Made by a program: the position numbers and the translations under genes. Under the pieces are notes generated by a model. The model was given only the letters and a program-made list of their open reading frames with translations. It was not told the DNA's origin and made no database searches. A stretch of DNA of 64,000 nt from assembly GCF_000011005.1 (NCBI RefSeq), contig NC_013665.1, positions 2,767,501 to 2,831,500 of the forward strand, read 5' to 3'. Below are positions 25,869 through 34,311 of the stretch, one piece after another; position 1 is the stretch's first letter, and the number at the start of each line of letters is the position of its first letter. The stretch is from Methanocella paludicola SANAE. Lineage in GTDB: Archaea > Halobacteriota > Methanocellia > Methanocellales > Methanocellaceae.

Positions 25869-27845
25869 TTATTTAAGCCTGGTGAAGTACATCCGGGCGC
25901 AGTTCGTGGCGATGGCCACGAGGCTCGCCGCCACCATGAGCAGCACGAGCTCGACGTCCGCGAGGGTCGTGGAGGCGGCGATGACGGCGAAGGTATTAAA
26001 GTAGAAGCCGAACGACATGCCCTCGCTGGCCCGCTTCACTTCATTCTTAGAGAGGGATATCAGCCCCGCCACGTCCGAGGGCGAGGCGCATATGGCGTCC
26101 TCCAGGCCCTCGAAGCCCAGCGCCTGCTCTTTTATTGTCACGGCGGCCGCATTGGCGGCGAACCTGGAGATCTCACAGCCCCTTCCCGCGGCGACCACGT
26201 TCTTCCCGTCGGCGCCCACTTTCCTGATGAACTCCAGGCGCTCGTCGTCCTCCATCCGGGACTTCACGATGGGTATGCCGGCCTTCTTTGCGACCGCCTC
26301 CGATATGGCCGGCGGCTCTGCGGACAGGAGCATCACGTTATTGATGCCCAGCTTGTTCATCCGCTCAACCGAGGCCTTCATGTCGTCCTCCACGGACAGG
26401 TGGAAGGCCGCAACGCCCAGGAGCGTGGAGCCCTTGAACGCGTAACGGGCCAGCTTTCCCTGGCTCTCGAAGGCACGCGCCTTCGCGAGAAGGTCTTCCG
26501 GCACCTGGCCTGCCCTCGAGGCATCGCTCAGGGCGAGGAGAGAATAGCCGTCAGTATCCCGGGCGTCCATGAACGTGGGGTCATCTCCCACGTAGGCGTC
26601 CACGGCGGCCTTCACCTCGTCGGCGGAGTGCCCCGCAGCCGGAGCCGAATCTACGAGCGACGCCTTATCGGCGACCGAGCCCAGGCCGTCGAACGCGACG
26701 GCATCCGCCGTGCTCATGCGCTCGATGGAGCCGTGGCTCGTGAAGCCGGCGCCCTGGCGGGACGCGGCGAGGTAACAGGAGATGAGGGACAGCGGCCTGG
26801 CGAGGAGCGCCGCGGCCGGGGCCGACGCGATCAGGATGGCGACGGCGGCGGCGTAGTTGAACATGAACACTACGACGAAGCTTATGCCCATGATGGTCAC
26901 GAGCAGCAGCGCCCGCTCGATAGACTTCGGGTAGCTGAGCAGCACTTCGATCGGCTTCCGGGCCGCGACCAGCGCCGCGGCGGCCCTCCGAAGCCTGGGC
27001 TCGCCCTTCTCTTTTGGCTTGACGAGTATCCCACCCTCCATCATGAGGGAGCCGCCGGTGACCTGCGAGCCTTCCCGGACGCGGGAGCCGATGCATGACC
27101 CCGCGGGCACGGCCAGGCCTTCGCCCTCCGTCACAGTGCCGTCCAGGGGAACATGGAACCCCGGCTTCACCTTCAGTAGTGTTGCCTCTACCGTCTCGAC
27201 CCACTCGCCCTTATCGTTCATGGCCGTCGACGGAAGGAAGAAGCCCAGGCCCCTGAACCGGGGCTCGATGAAGCGGTTCAGGATGTTCGCCGCCTGGCTG
27301 ATGAGCACGACGATGCCTGACGCATAATATAAGGGCTGTGCCGCCTGGTACGAGTACGGCAGGGGCGCCAGGATGGCCATCCCCAGGAGCAGCTCGAGGC
27401 CGAACCTGCCCGCGAACACGGCAGTGATGGCGTTCCTGAGTATCGGGTAGCCGCAGATGAAAACGATGAAAGCCCCGACGAGCAGGGCGTAGTCGCCGGT
27501 GATGACGTTATAGTAGGTGCCGAGGAACGACAGGGCGGTGGCGATGACCGTCAGTGCGAGCAATATGATCTCCAGCCTGCCTTCGCCCGAGTCAAGCGGC
27601 GCCTTGGACTCGGCTATGGGAAAGCCCGCCGAGAGAGCGGCATCCTCCACTTCCCACTCGTCGGACCCGGGCATGACGGACGCGATCAGCTTATGGTCCT
27701 GCTCGTTGACCCTGGCATCGCCGACCTCGTCCCGTTCATCGAGGTACTCTTCGAGCGCCTTCGCCCGGCGCTCGCCAAACGCCAGGATGTTGAATATGCG
27801 CCATCGAGGCCTTGAGAGGGGAGTAGTATTAGCCATATAACCCAT
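25869..27845 (-). CDS. Degenerate P1B-type ATPase homologue lacking catalytic motifs
   Basis: A 658-aa membrane protein aligned by eye with heavy-metal P-type ATPases. The actuator region has KVKPGFHVPLDGTVTEGEG and TGGS at 263-266 in place of TGES. The membrane motif CPC is SAP (341-343). The phosphorylation loop DKTGT reads DGLGS (386-390), keeping the Asp but losing Lys and Thr. The hinge GDGxNDxP is replaced near 553 by AGRGCEIS. Hydrophobic helices remain at about 92-135, 150-190, 310-360 and 610-650. It cannot be a normal ion pump. It may be a regulatory or scaffold pseudoenzyme. The reading frame is intact, so it is probably expressed. An N-terminal cytoplasmic extension of 90 residues has no CxxC metal site. 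Confidence 0.75.
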   Translation of the reverse strand: MGYMANTTPLSRPRWRIFNILAFGERRAKALEEYLDERDEVGDARVNEQDHKLIASVMPGSDEWEVEDAALSAGFPIAESKAPLDSGEGRLEIILLALTVIATALSFLGTYYNVITGDYALLVGAFIVFICGYPILRNAITAVFAGRFGLELLLGMAILAPLPYSYQAAQPLYYASGIVVLISQAANILNRFIEPRFRGLGFFLPSTAMNDKGEWVETVEATLLKVKPGFHVPLDGTVTEGEGLAVPAGSCIGSRVREGSQVTGGSLMMEGGILVKPKEKGEPRLRRAAAALVAARKPIEVLLSYPKSIERALLLVTIMGISFVVVFMFNYAAAVAILIASAPAAALLARPLSLISCYLAASRQGAGFTSHGSIERMSTADAVAFDGLGSVADKASLVDSAPAAGHSADEVKAAVDAYVGDDPTFMDARDTDGYSLLALSDASRAGQVPEDLLAKARAFESQGKLARYAFKGSTLLGVAAFHLSVEDDMKASVERMNKLGINNVMLLSAEPPAISEAVAKKAGIPIVKSRMEDDERLEFIRKVGADGKNVVAAGRGCEISRFAANAAAVTIKEQALGFEGLEDAICASPSDVAGLISLSKNEVKRASEGMSFGFYFNTFAVIAASTTLADVELVLLMVAASLVAIATNCARMYFTRLK

Positions 27846-27913
27846 TTAATGGACGTGAGCTTATTTGAAGCTTTTGAATAACGTTATTAGGCCGCGCGGC
27901 CATCTATAGTTCG

Positions 27914-29575
27914 ATGCGAACGGTCATCCTTGACGGCTATGTGGACGAGCCTGCCTGCCTGGGCGTCCCTCCTTATATGGCGCCCTATTCCCGTTATGTA
28001 GCGGGCGCCCTGCCGGGCGATGTTCTGTACTTCACGATAGACCAGCTTAGAAAAGACCCGTCGATCGTCGCCGCCATGAACAAGTCGGACCTCGTAGTGG
28101 CCATCGCAGGCGTGACCGTCCCTGGCAAGTACGTCGGCGGGACGCCCGCGACGCTTCCCGAGCTTGAGCGGTACATGGCGGGCGTGAAGGCGAAGAAGAT
28201 ACTGGGAGGGCCCATATCCATGTTCGGCCCGGGCACCGAGGGCGGGAAGATGGCCAGGCACATGGGCGCCAGCGCGGCGTTCGACATCGTCGCCACGGGA
28301 GATGTCGAGGCGGTCGTCCACGGATACGTGACGGAAGGCCTTTCAGTGGACCCCTCGGTGCGCCGCCGAGCGCCGGACATCGCGGAATGGGCCGTGAGGG
28401 GCGCCCGGATCCTGCCCCAGCACCCTGACTTTCCGTACACGATGCTGGAGATGGAGACGTACAGGGGATGCTTCCGGGGGACGTGCTCGTTCTGCACGGA
28501 GCGTTTTTATGGCCGGCCCGACTTCCGCCCCGTCGAGGACATCGCCCGGGAGGCCGGCGCTCTTTATTCCCTGGGCGCACGGTATTTCCGCCTGGGCCGC
28601 CAGCCGGACCTGCTCACGTACATGTCGAAGGGCGACGGCGAGTTCCCTCCGCCTAACATCGAGGCAATCGAGCGCCTCTACAGCGGCATCCGCAGGGCTG
28701 CCCCCGATCTCAAGGTCTTACACCTCGATAACATGAATCCCGGCACGATCGCCCGATATCCCGAAGCGTCGAGGGAGGCCCTCAAGGTGGTGGTCAAGTA
28801 CCACACGTCGGGGGACGTGGCGGCGTTCGGGATGGAGAGCGCCGACCCGCACGTGATAAAGCTGAACGACCTGAAGGCGCTGCCCGAAGAAGTGCTGGAG
28901 GCCATTCGCATCGTGAACGAGGTCGGCGGGGCCATGGGCCCGTCGGGGCTTCCTGAACTATTGCCAGGCCTGAACTTCGTGCACGGCCTCCTGGGGGAGA
29001 CGAAGGAGACCTTCCGGCTCAACTATGAATTCCTGAAGCGCCTCCTGGACGAGGGCCTTCTCGTGAGGCGCATCAACATCAGGCAGGTCATGCCCTTCGA
29101 GGGCACCTGCATGGGCGAAGTGGGAGATAAGATCGCCAGGAAGCACAAGGGCGTGTTCCACGCCTACAAGGAAAAGATCAGGAAGGAGATTGACATGGAG
29201 ATGCTGCGGCGGGTGGTGCCGGTGGGCACGGTCATGCCGGGCGTCCGGATGGAGTTGCACGACGCCGGCCTCACCTTCGGGAGGCAGATCGCCACGTATC
29301 CCATCCTCGTCGGGGTGCCGGCCGTGCTACCGCTAAAAGAGGTATACGACGTAAAGGTAGTGGGCCACGGGTTCCGTTCCATCACGGCTGTCCCGTGCCC
29401 GCTGGACGTCAACGCGGCCCCTGCGAAGATCCTGGAAAGCCTCCCCGGGGTGGGGAAGAAGCGCGCCATGGCCATCCTCAGGTGGCGGCCTTACAGGGAT
29501 GGCTGTGAGCTCGAGGAAAAGATGGACGACCCCGTTCTTGCCCGGAAGCTCTCCGAATATTTCGTCTACCGCTAG
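27914..29575 (+). CDS. Radical SAM protein with N-terminal B12-binding-like and C-terminal HhH domains
   Basis: A 553-aa protein. Residues 1-165 resemble a cobalamin-binding-like Rossmann fold (MRTVILDGYVDEPACLGVPP, LVVAIAGVTVP). The radical SAM motif is C186-FRGT-C191-SF-C194, so CX4CX2C, one residue longer than canonical CX3CX2C. A TIM-barrel core follows to about 430. The C-terminus is a helix-hairpin-helix unit, NAAPAKILESLPGVGKKRAM, often seen in nucleic-acid binding. The substrate is unknown; methylthiotransferase or methyltransferase chemistry on RNA or protein is possible. It is divergent from the degenerate P-type ATPase gene. Confidence 0.86.
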   Translation: MRTVILDGYVDEPACLGVPPYMAPYSRYVAGALPGDVLYFTIDQLRKDPSIVAAMNKSDLVVAIAGVTVPGKYVGGTPATLPELERYMAGVKAKKILGGPISMFGPGTEGGKMARHMGASAAFDIVATGDVEAVVHGYVTEGLSVDPSVRRRAPDIAEWAVRGARILPQHPDFPYTMLEMETYRGCFRGTCSFCTERFYGRPDFRPVEDIAREAGALYSLGARYFRLGRQPDLLTYMSKGDGEFPPPNIEAIERLYSGIRRAAPDLKVLHLDNMNPGTIARYPEASREALKVVVKYHTSGDVAAFGMESADPHVIKLNDLKALPEEVLEAIRIVNEVGGAMGPSGLPELLPGLNFVHGLLGETKETFRLNYEFLKRLLDEGLLVRRINIRQVMPFEGTCMGEVGDKIARKHKGVFHAYKEKIRKEIDMEMLRRVVPVGTVMPGVRMELHDAGLTFGRQIATYPILVGVPAVLPLKEVYDVKVVGHGFRSITAVPCPLDVNAAPAKILESLPGVGKKRAMAILRWRPYRDGCELEEKMDDPVLARKLSEYFVYR

Positions 29576-29643
29576 CGGTCCCGGCGTGGAATGCTTCGTT
29601 TAACGTTATTTCTCTGCGTGCAGACCGGGTACTCGGTGGTATC

Positions 29644-29955
29644 ATGAAGCTCTTATGCATGGCGATCTTAGCCGCGGTGCTCGTCTTCTTCTCGTGCCCG
29701 GCCCTGGCGGCTTCTACGGCGCAGGTACAGATCAAGGACATGAAGTTCCAGCCGTCGGAGGTCACGATCCAGAGCGGAGGGACGGTCGCCTGGACCAACG
29801 AGGACCCGATGTTACATGACGTCAAGTTCAAGGACTCGGAATCGCCCAACCTTAAGAAGGGAGAGCAATACTCGAAGACTTTTGATAAGCCCGGCACTTA
29901 CGACTATTTATGCGAGATCCATCCCGGCATGAAAGGGAAAGTGATCGTAACATAG
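29644..29955 (+). CDS. Secreted blue copper protein (cupredoxin, plastocyanin-like)
   Basis: A 103-aa protein with a signal peptide (MKLLCMAILAAVLVFFSCPALA) and one cupredoxin domain. The likely type 1 copper ligands are His 58 (LHDV), Cys 90 and His 93 (YLCEIH) and Met 96 (PGM). It should be an electron carrier outside the membrane. The next gene is a lipoprotein version of the same domain, and both have the DVKFKDSESP/TIKFQDSESP strand, so they arose by duplication. Other roles such as copper storage remain possible. Confidence 0.9.
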   Translation: MKLLCMAILAAVLVFFSCPALAASTAQVQIKDMKFQPSEVTIQSGGTVAWTNEDPMLHDVKFKDSESPNLKKGEQYSKTFDKPGTYDYLCEIHPGMKGKVIVT

Positions 29956-30005
29956 GCTCTTGAAAGACTATTAATATATAACAATGAGATAAATTTAATG
30001 AGAGA

Positions 30006-30431
30006 ATGAAAATCGATTGGATACACGTGATCATATTGGTCCTGGCCATAACAGCCATATCTGGCTGCTCGACGCCAGGCCCGGTAGTAACGCCCACGGC
30101 AGTCCCGGCAACGCCTACGCCGTTCCCGCCCACGCCAACGGCGACGTCGACGGTAGTACCGACGCCATCGCCGACCTCCACCACCCCTTCGTCCGCTTCG
30201 GTCACGATCTCCGGCTTCTCATTCCAGCCGGGCGAGGTCACCATCGCGAGAGGCGGCACCGTCACCTGGACCAATAACGACGGCACGGCGCACACGATCA
30301 AGTTCCAGGACAGCGAGTCCCCGGCGTTGCAGAATGGTAAGACCTACAGTAAAACGTTTAACGTGACGGGCACGTTCGATTACATCTGCGGCATACACAC
30401 GTACATGAATGGTAAAGTGATCGTCGTATGA
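30006..30431 (+). CDS. Cupredoxin lipoprotein
   Basis: A 141-aa protein. A lipobox (AISGC, Cys 21) ends the signal peptide, so it should be lipid-anchored on the outer face of the membrane. A Thr/Pro linker (about 22-63) tethers a cupredoxin domain with likely ligands His 96, Cys 128, His 131 and Met 134. It follows the soluble cupredoxin by 50 nt, and the next gene starts at an ATGA overlap with its stop codon, so it is translationally coupled to a small membrane protein. Confidence 0.9.
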   Translation: MKIDWIHVIILVLAITAISGCSTPGPVVTPTAVPATPTPFPPTPTATSTVVPTPSPTSTTPSSASVTISGFSFQPGEVTIARGGTVTWTNNDGTAHTIKFQDSESPALQNGKTYSKTFNVTGTFDYICGIHTYMNGKVIVV

Positions 30432-30646
30432 GCATCCGGGACATTGCGGTCACGATGATCTGGTTCCAGCCGCTCTTCGCCTGGCTGGGGCTGTTGACCT
30501 TTTTAATGCTGATCATTACGGCGAGCTACGGGTATATGCTCTTCAAGGGCAGGGTCCGGTCCTTTAAAACTCACATGTGGCTGGCGGCCATGACGATCGT
30601 GAGCGGCGTATTGCACGCCGTGCTTGCCCTGACCATTCTGATCTGA
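30428..30646 (+). CDS. Small two-helix membrane protein coupled to the cupredoxins
   Basis: A 72-aa protein with helices at about 8-36 and 48-71 joined by a basic loop (KGRVRSFKTH). It starts at ATG 30428, overlapping the cupredoxin stop. His 49 (KTHMWL) and His 62 (GVLHAVL) lie in or next to the second helix, so heme or copper coordination is conceivable but unproven. Operon position suggests it is the membrane partner of the lipoprotein cupredoxin. I do not recognise a named family. Confidence 0.6.
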   Translation: MSIRDIAVTMIWFQPLFAWLGLLTFLMLIITASYGYMLFKGRVRSFKTHMWLAAMTIVSGVLHAVLALTILI

Positions 30647-30685
30647 ACAAAATGAATATAATGAGTAAGATATAAACCGTAATAT

Positions 30686-31207
30686 ATGCTCAGCAGGCAG
30701 GAATTCTTCTCCCGGGCCCGCCGGGGCCCATACTCCGCGGAGGACCTGTATTCGGCGTACGAAGCCTACGCCACCTGCCCGGCGTTCCCCCGGGAGGGGG
30801 AGTTCCGGTGCGAGCGGTGTGGAAGCTGCTGCCGGAGGTCGTGGCGCGTCGAGGTGTCAGTGTACGACGTGCAGCGGTGGATCGCGGAGAAGAGGCTGGA
30901 CATCATCAAGCGGCTGGAGTACCGGCCGAGACGGGGGCCCCCTGCCGGGCTGACTCCCTGCGAGGCACGGTCGCTGGAGATGATGTGCGCCGGCATCCTG
31001 GAGATGGAAGAGCGCCTCGCTGCCGGCCTGGCCTTCGTGTTCGGCGCTTCCAGGGACGGCGCGATGGTCATCCCTAAAAATATGAACGGATGCGTCTATC
31101 ACGACGGGGATGGCTGTACGATATATGAGACAAGGCCCGGGGTGTGTGGCCTTTTTCCCGACGCCCGGCTATTTAAGGGCCTTGCGGCACTCCTCAAGCA
31201 GCGTTAG
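30686..31207 (+). CDS. YkgJ-type cysteine cluster protein
   Basis: A 173-aa protein with the CxxCGxCC signature (Cys 42, 45, 48, 49) and a second cluster around GCVYHDGDGCTIYETRPGVCGLFP. This matches the YkgJ family, thought to bind zinc or an iron-sulfur cluster; the reaction is unknown. The 3' end overlaps the convergent peroxiredoxin gene by 39 nt. A second, only distantly similar YkgJ protein lies just beyond it (31730-32356). Confidence 0.85.
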   Translation: MLSRQEFFSRARRGPYSAEDLYSAYEAYATCPAFPREGEFRCERCGSCCRRSWRVEVSVYDVQRWIAEKRLDIIKRLEYRPRRGPPAGLTPCEARSLEMMCAGILEMEERLAAGLAFVFGASRDGAMVIPKNMNGCVYHDGDGCTIYETRPGVCGLFPDARLFKGLAALLKQR

Positions 31208-31672
31208 GTTATCCGGCCCTCCGGACGCGCCCACGGCCTGCTTGTAGCGGATGATGCCGCTCGTGTCGATGACCAGCATGGCGGGGAACTCGACGTCGTG
31301 TATGACCTCGAAGCAGACGTGGCCCGGCGTGTCGCTGCACTGCCCCATCTTATAGTCCCGGACCACGGAGTGGTCGTCGTCGCACAGGATGCCAAAAGGC
31401 AGCCCTAGCTTTTGTACGAGCGTCTTCCCCTCGTCCACCTTCAATATGCTTACGGGAAAGACCGCAACGCCCGCGTCCTTGAACTTGCCATAGTCCTCTG
31501 CCAGGGTTTTCAGGCGCTCCAGGCACCCGGGCTTATCATGGTTGAAAAAGAATAGCAGGACCGTCTTTTTGTTCTTGCAGTCGTAGAGCCTGACGTCCCG
31601 GCCCGCAGCGCTCTTCAATCGGAAGTCGGGGGCCATCTCGCCGACCTCGATCCGGTACTCCATGTTGTACAT
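31169..31672 (-). CDS. Peroxiredoxin (AhpC/TSA, BCP-like)
   Basis: A 167-aa thiol peroxidase. It begins with VGEMAPDFRLKSAAGRDVRL. The peroxidatic Cys is probably Cys 50 in HDKPGC; the surrounding PGC is as in BCP. A second Cys lies around 100 (MGQCSDTPGHVCFEV), possibly resolving. VEFPAMLVIDTSGIIRY is the usual late strand. It should detoxify peroxides in this anaerobe. The two flanking YkgJ-type cysteine proteins suggest an oxidative-stress or redox context. No clear SD is visible; an alternative ATG lies 3 codons later. Confidence 0.88.
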   Translation of the reverse strand: MYNMEYRIEVGEMAPDFRLKSAAGRDVRLYDCKNKKTVLLFFFNHDKPGCLERLKTLAEDYGKFKDAGVAVFPVSILKVDEGKTLVQKLGLPFGILCDDDHSVVRDYKMGQCSDTPGHVCFEVIHDVEFPAMLVIDTSGIIRYKQAVGASGGPDNLTLLEECRKALK

Positions 31673-31729
31673 AGCATTAAAATGAATACCGAATTTTGAA
31701 ATAAAAATAACCCGTTTTTAAAGCGCGTT

Positions 31730-32356
31730 TCACGCGAAGCGAAAGCTCCCGTCCTCGCGCTCTTCCACAATATGAGACCCCTCGCTGTCGTGTACCACGT
31801 ACGTTTTTCCCGATGGAGTATGCGGGGAGCCGGCCTCGAACTTTTCCAGAAGCGCAATGGACTCGGAGGCCTCGGAGACTTGTCGTTCCAGCAATGCCAC
31901 AGCCATCCCGTACGCATCGTCCGTAACGCCCATGCCAAGGCCGTCGCACTCGTAAAGCTCCAGTTCTCCGGCCTCGAGCCTCATGGGATAGGTCCGGCAG
32001 ATGTGGGGCCGGTGCTCATAGACGACGCACTTCCCGCCCTCGAGGAAGGCGCAGTCGCCGTTCTCCTTCCTTCGCAGGGCCCACTCGAACGTGTGAATGA
32101 CTCCCTTCCCATCCACCTCGTCGCTCTCGTAGGGCCGGGCCACGTCAAACCATCCCAGGCCGGCGGCCGCCATGATCGCCCGTATCTCTGAAGGAAAGAC
32201 GGTAACGGTGTTATCTCCGAAGCGGCCCATGCAGCACTTCCCACAACGCTTGCACTGGAAGCTCGCCGCTACGACCTTATCCACTACCGGGCCTGGGACT
32301 GTCGCCTTGAACGTCTCCAGGTCTCGCCGGAGCCGGGCAATCTCGTCGCTCTTCAC
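31730..32356 (-). CDS. YkgJ-type cysteine cluster protein, second copy
   Basis: A 208-aa protein from GTG 32356. That start overlaps the guaAA stop as GTGA; a longer in-frame ORF up to 32464 only shadows guaAA. It carries [20 protein letters not shown] near residue 30 and the second cluster [20 protein letters not shown] with CRTYP. These are the metal-binding marks of the family. It is translationally coupled to GMP synthase subunit A. Confidence 0.85.
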   Translation of the reverse strand: MKSDEIARLRRDLETFKATVPGPVVDKVVAASFQCKRCGKCCMGRFGDNTVTVFPSEIRAIMAAAGLGWFDVARPYESDEVDGKGVIHTFEWALRRKENGDCAFLEGGKCVVYEHRPHICRTYPMRLEAGELELYECDGLGMGVTDDAYGMAVALLERQVSEASESIALLEKFEAGSPHTPSGKTYVVHDSEGSHIVEEREDGSFRFA

Positions 32357-32919
32357 TGGCGGGAGCACACCTCTAAAAAGTTCTTGAGCAGGTCGATGCC
32401 CTTCTCCGTGTGGGACACCTCGGGGTGCCACTGCACGCCGTAAAGGGGCTTCTTGACGTGGCACATGGCCTCGATGTCGCAGATGCCTGAGCGGGCTAAA
32501 AGCTTGAAGTCAGGGGGCAGCTTCGAGACCTCGTCCTGGTGGGACGCCCAGACCTTCGTGGCCGGCCCGATGCCCTTCAGAATATCGTCCTCGTCCACGA
32601 CCTCGATGTCAACTCGCGCGAACCCCCCGTACTTGCCGGTACGGAGCTCGCCGCCGTAGGCCAGCGCCATGAGCTGGTGGCCCAGGCAGATGCCGAGTAT
32701 GGGCAGGTCTAGCTTGATGAGGTTAGCGCCGTTCCCCGCCCTCTCCATGGTCGGCCCGCCGCTGAACACAAGGCCGTCGGGCTCCAGGCGCAGGATGTCC
32801 TCCGCCGACGACGTGTTGGGTACGAGCTTCGCGTCCATGCCCAGGTCCCTTAAAGACCTATGGATAAGGTGGCAGGTCTGCCCGTAATTGTTGATGACGA
32901 GGATCTTCTGCTTGTCCAT
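32353..32919 (-). CDS. guaAA: GMP synthase subunit A (glutamine amidotransferase)
   Basis: A 188-aa class I glutamine amidotransferase of the split archaeal GMP synthase. It supplies ammonia to the separate ATP-pyrophosphatase subunit in purine synthesis. The catalytic triad is Cys 78 (LGICLGHQ), His 165 and Glu 167 (WHPEVSH). FSGGPTMER is the conserved early loop. The partner subunit guaAB is not in this window. The gene lies downstream of inverted-repeat element G and heads a two-gene unit with the YkgJ protein. Confidence 0.94.
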   Translation of the reverse strand: MDKQKILVINNYGQTCHLIHRSLRDLGMDAKLVPNTSSAEDILRLEPDGLVFSGGPTMERAGNGANLIKLDLPILGICLGHQLMALAYGGELRTGKYGGFARVDIEVVDEDDILKGIGPATKVWASHQDEVSKLPPDFKLLARSGICDIEAMCHVKKPLYGVQWHPEVSHTEKGIDLLKNFLEVCSRQ

Positions 32920-33003
32920 TGAGAAAGGATTCCGGCGGGAATTATATAAGCTTTTTGCGGCTTATCCAGTGTTTAATAGTTAGATCTCCAGCTTGTCTCA
33001 ATC

Positions 33004-33225
33004 TAAGCCCACGAAGAGGCGTAAGTCCGCGAAGACTGTTCGAGCCCTAAGATCGCGAAGCTTACGCGAAGACCGCGAAGACTATCTTAAAGAATTAATT
33101 ATTGATTTAAGCATTATTCATTTGAGCGTTAAATTAACTTTAATGAATCTTCGCGGTCTTCGCGTAAGCTTCGCGGCCTTAGGGCTCGAACAGTCTTCGC
33201 GGACTTAACCAGCTTTGCGGGCTTA
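33004..33225. repeat. Long inverted-repeat element G (family 3)
   Basis: Arms of about 85 nt built from GCGAAG words. The segment TAAGTCCGCGAAGACTGTTC and the next 40 nt recur on the opposite strand almost without mismatch (33024-33084 against 33150-33207). The AT-rich centre is near 33090-33145. It fills the 354-nt gap between guaAA and the AbiEi-like gene. Its arms differ in sequence from families 1 and 2 but share the word pattern. Confidence 0.85.
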
Positions 33226-33273
33226 AGCCGGGGGAATGCATGAGATACAAGATTAATTCAATACAGCAGCGGC

Positions 33274-34242
33274 TTAGCCCGCCGACCGGTACTTTTTGAC
33301 GAGCACCCGCGCGGCGTCCGCCCCCGCGGAGCCCAGGCCGGCAAGGTCGAGGATCGCCTGCTCCATGGAGACGACCCTGATGTCGTCGATGGTGCCGGCC
33401 TCCATCTCTCGGTCCGGATTGTATATCTGGAAGCTCACGCCGTTCCCCTCGCCCATGAGGCTCCTCACCACGCGGGCGGCGTTCTCGTCCGCGTATAATT
33501 GTATGCACCCGCCGGAGGCCCTGCCCTCGAGGTACAGGTCCGCCGCGGTGAAAAGCGTGCAGGCGGACTTCGGGACGATGCCCTCGATGTTGGCGTAAAG
33601 CTCCCGCAGCGCCTCGCCCTCGTCGTCGAAGGCGCTCCTGAAGCCGAGGCCCTTCAGGCTATTGACGGGGCGCTCCCAGGCCACCGCCCTGAACAGCGCG
33701 TCCAGGTCGGCCGCGGCCACCCTGCGGCCCCTGTTCTCAAGGGCGCCCAGATCCTCGAGCTTCTTCACCACTGAGCGGGTCCACGGGTACGACACTCCCG
33801 TGCTCACCGACGCCTGGTTCACGGTGGCCTCGTTCTTTAAGAAATAACAGGCCACCTTCCACGAGCCCGGCGACGTGATCTTCACCGGGTCGGAGGCGCC
33901 CCGCCGGCCCGGGGCCAGCCTCTGGAACGAGCCTCCGGCCTTGAAGAACGCCGCCTTCGCGTCCGCGGCGATGGAGGGTGCGTATATCTTCATGTGCACC
34001 TTCTGGCCGGCATAGCGCTGGGCCACCATCTTCCCGTAGAGGACGAGCTTAAATACCGTTTGCATTGTGGCCCTGCTGAGCTTGATGCCGATGATGTAGA
34101 CGGCCCTGTCGTGCTCCAGTATGAGGTCGTAGGAGTCGAAGTCGTAGCTGAGCGTCTCGATGGCCGAGCCGGGATGCTCTCTCTTCAGGGCGTCGATGAC
34201 CGCCTGTACCCGGGCGTTCGTCGGCTGGTATTTTGGGCTCAT
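33274..34242 (-). CDS. Three-part protein: nuclease-like N-terminus, wHTH and AbiEi-like C-terminus
   Basis: A 322-aa protein from ATG 34242, chosen because a TATA box at 34266-34278 would start transcription at about this codon; the longer ORF from 34290 begins upstream of the promoter. Residues 1-110 have an alternating strand/helix pattern (DFDSYDLILEHDRAVYIIGI) that could be PD-(D/E)xK-like, though no full motif is clear. A winged helix is at about 125-180 (NEATVNQASVSTGVSYPWTR). The last 110 residues resemble AbiEi-type antitoxin or transcription factor C-termini (IRVVSMEQAILDLAGLGSAG). No toxin gene is adjacent. Function unknown. Confidence 0.65.
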   Translation of the reverse strand: MSPKYQPTNARVQAVIDALKREHPGSAIETLSYDFDSYDLILEHDRAVYIIGIKLSRATMQTVFKLVLYGKMVAQRYAGQKVHMKIYAPSIAADAKAAFFKAGGSFQRLAPGRRGASDPVKITSPGSWKVACYFLKNEATVNQASVSTGVSYPWTRSVVKKLEDLGALENRGRRVAAADLDALFRAVAWERPVNSLKGLGFRSAFDDEGEALRELYANIEGIVPKSACTLFTAADLYLEGRASGGCIQLYADENAARVVRSLMGEGNGVSFQIYNPDREMEAGTIDDIRVVSMEQAILDLAGLGSAGADAARVLVKKYRSAG

Positions 34243-34265
34243 TGCGAGGGTAAATTTCACTGAAT

Positions 34266-34278
34266 GGATATAAATATC
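34266..34278 (-). promoter_or_regulatory. TATA box of the AbiEi-like gene
   Basis: On the minus strand GATATTTATATCC is centred 30 nt before ATG 34242, the spacing expected for a leaderless archaeal transcript. Confidence 0.55.
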
Positions 34279-34311
34279 TTTAGATTTCAAAAAAAAAGAA
34301 GGGCGTGGCCT

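Noticed and set aside
33004-33225. Possible CRISPR array because of repeated GCGAAG words
   Set aside because: The words are unevenly spaced, there are no equal-length spacers, and the whole forms one inverted repeat; no cas genes are near.
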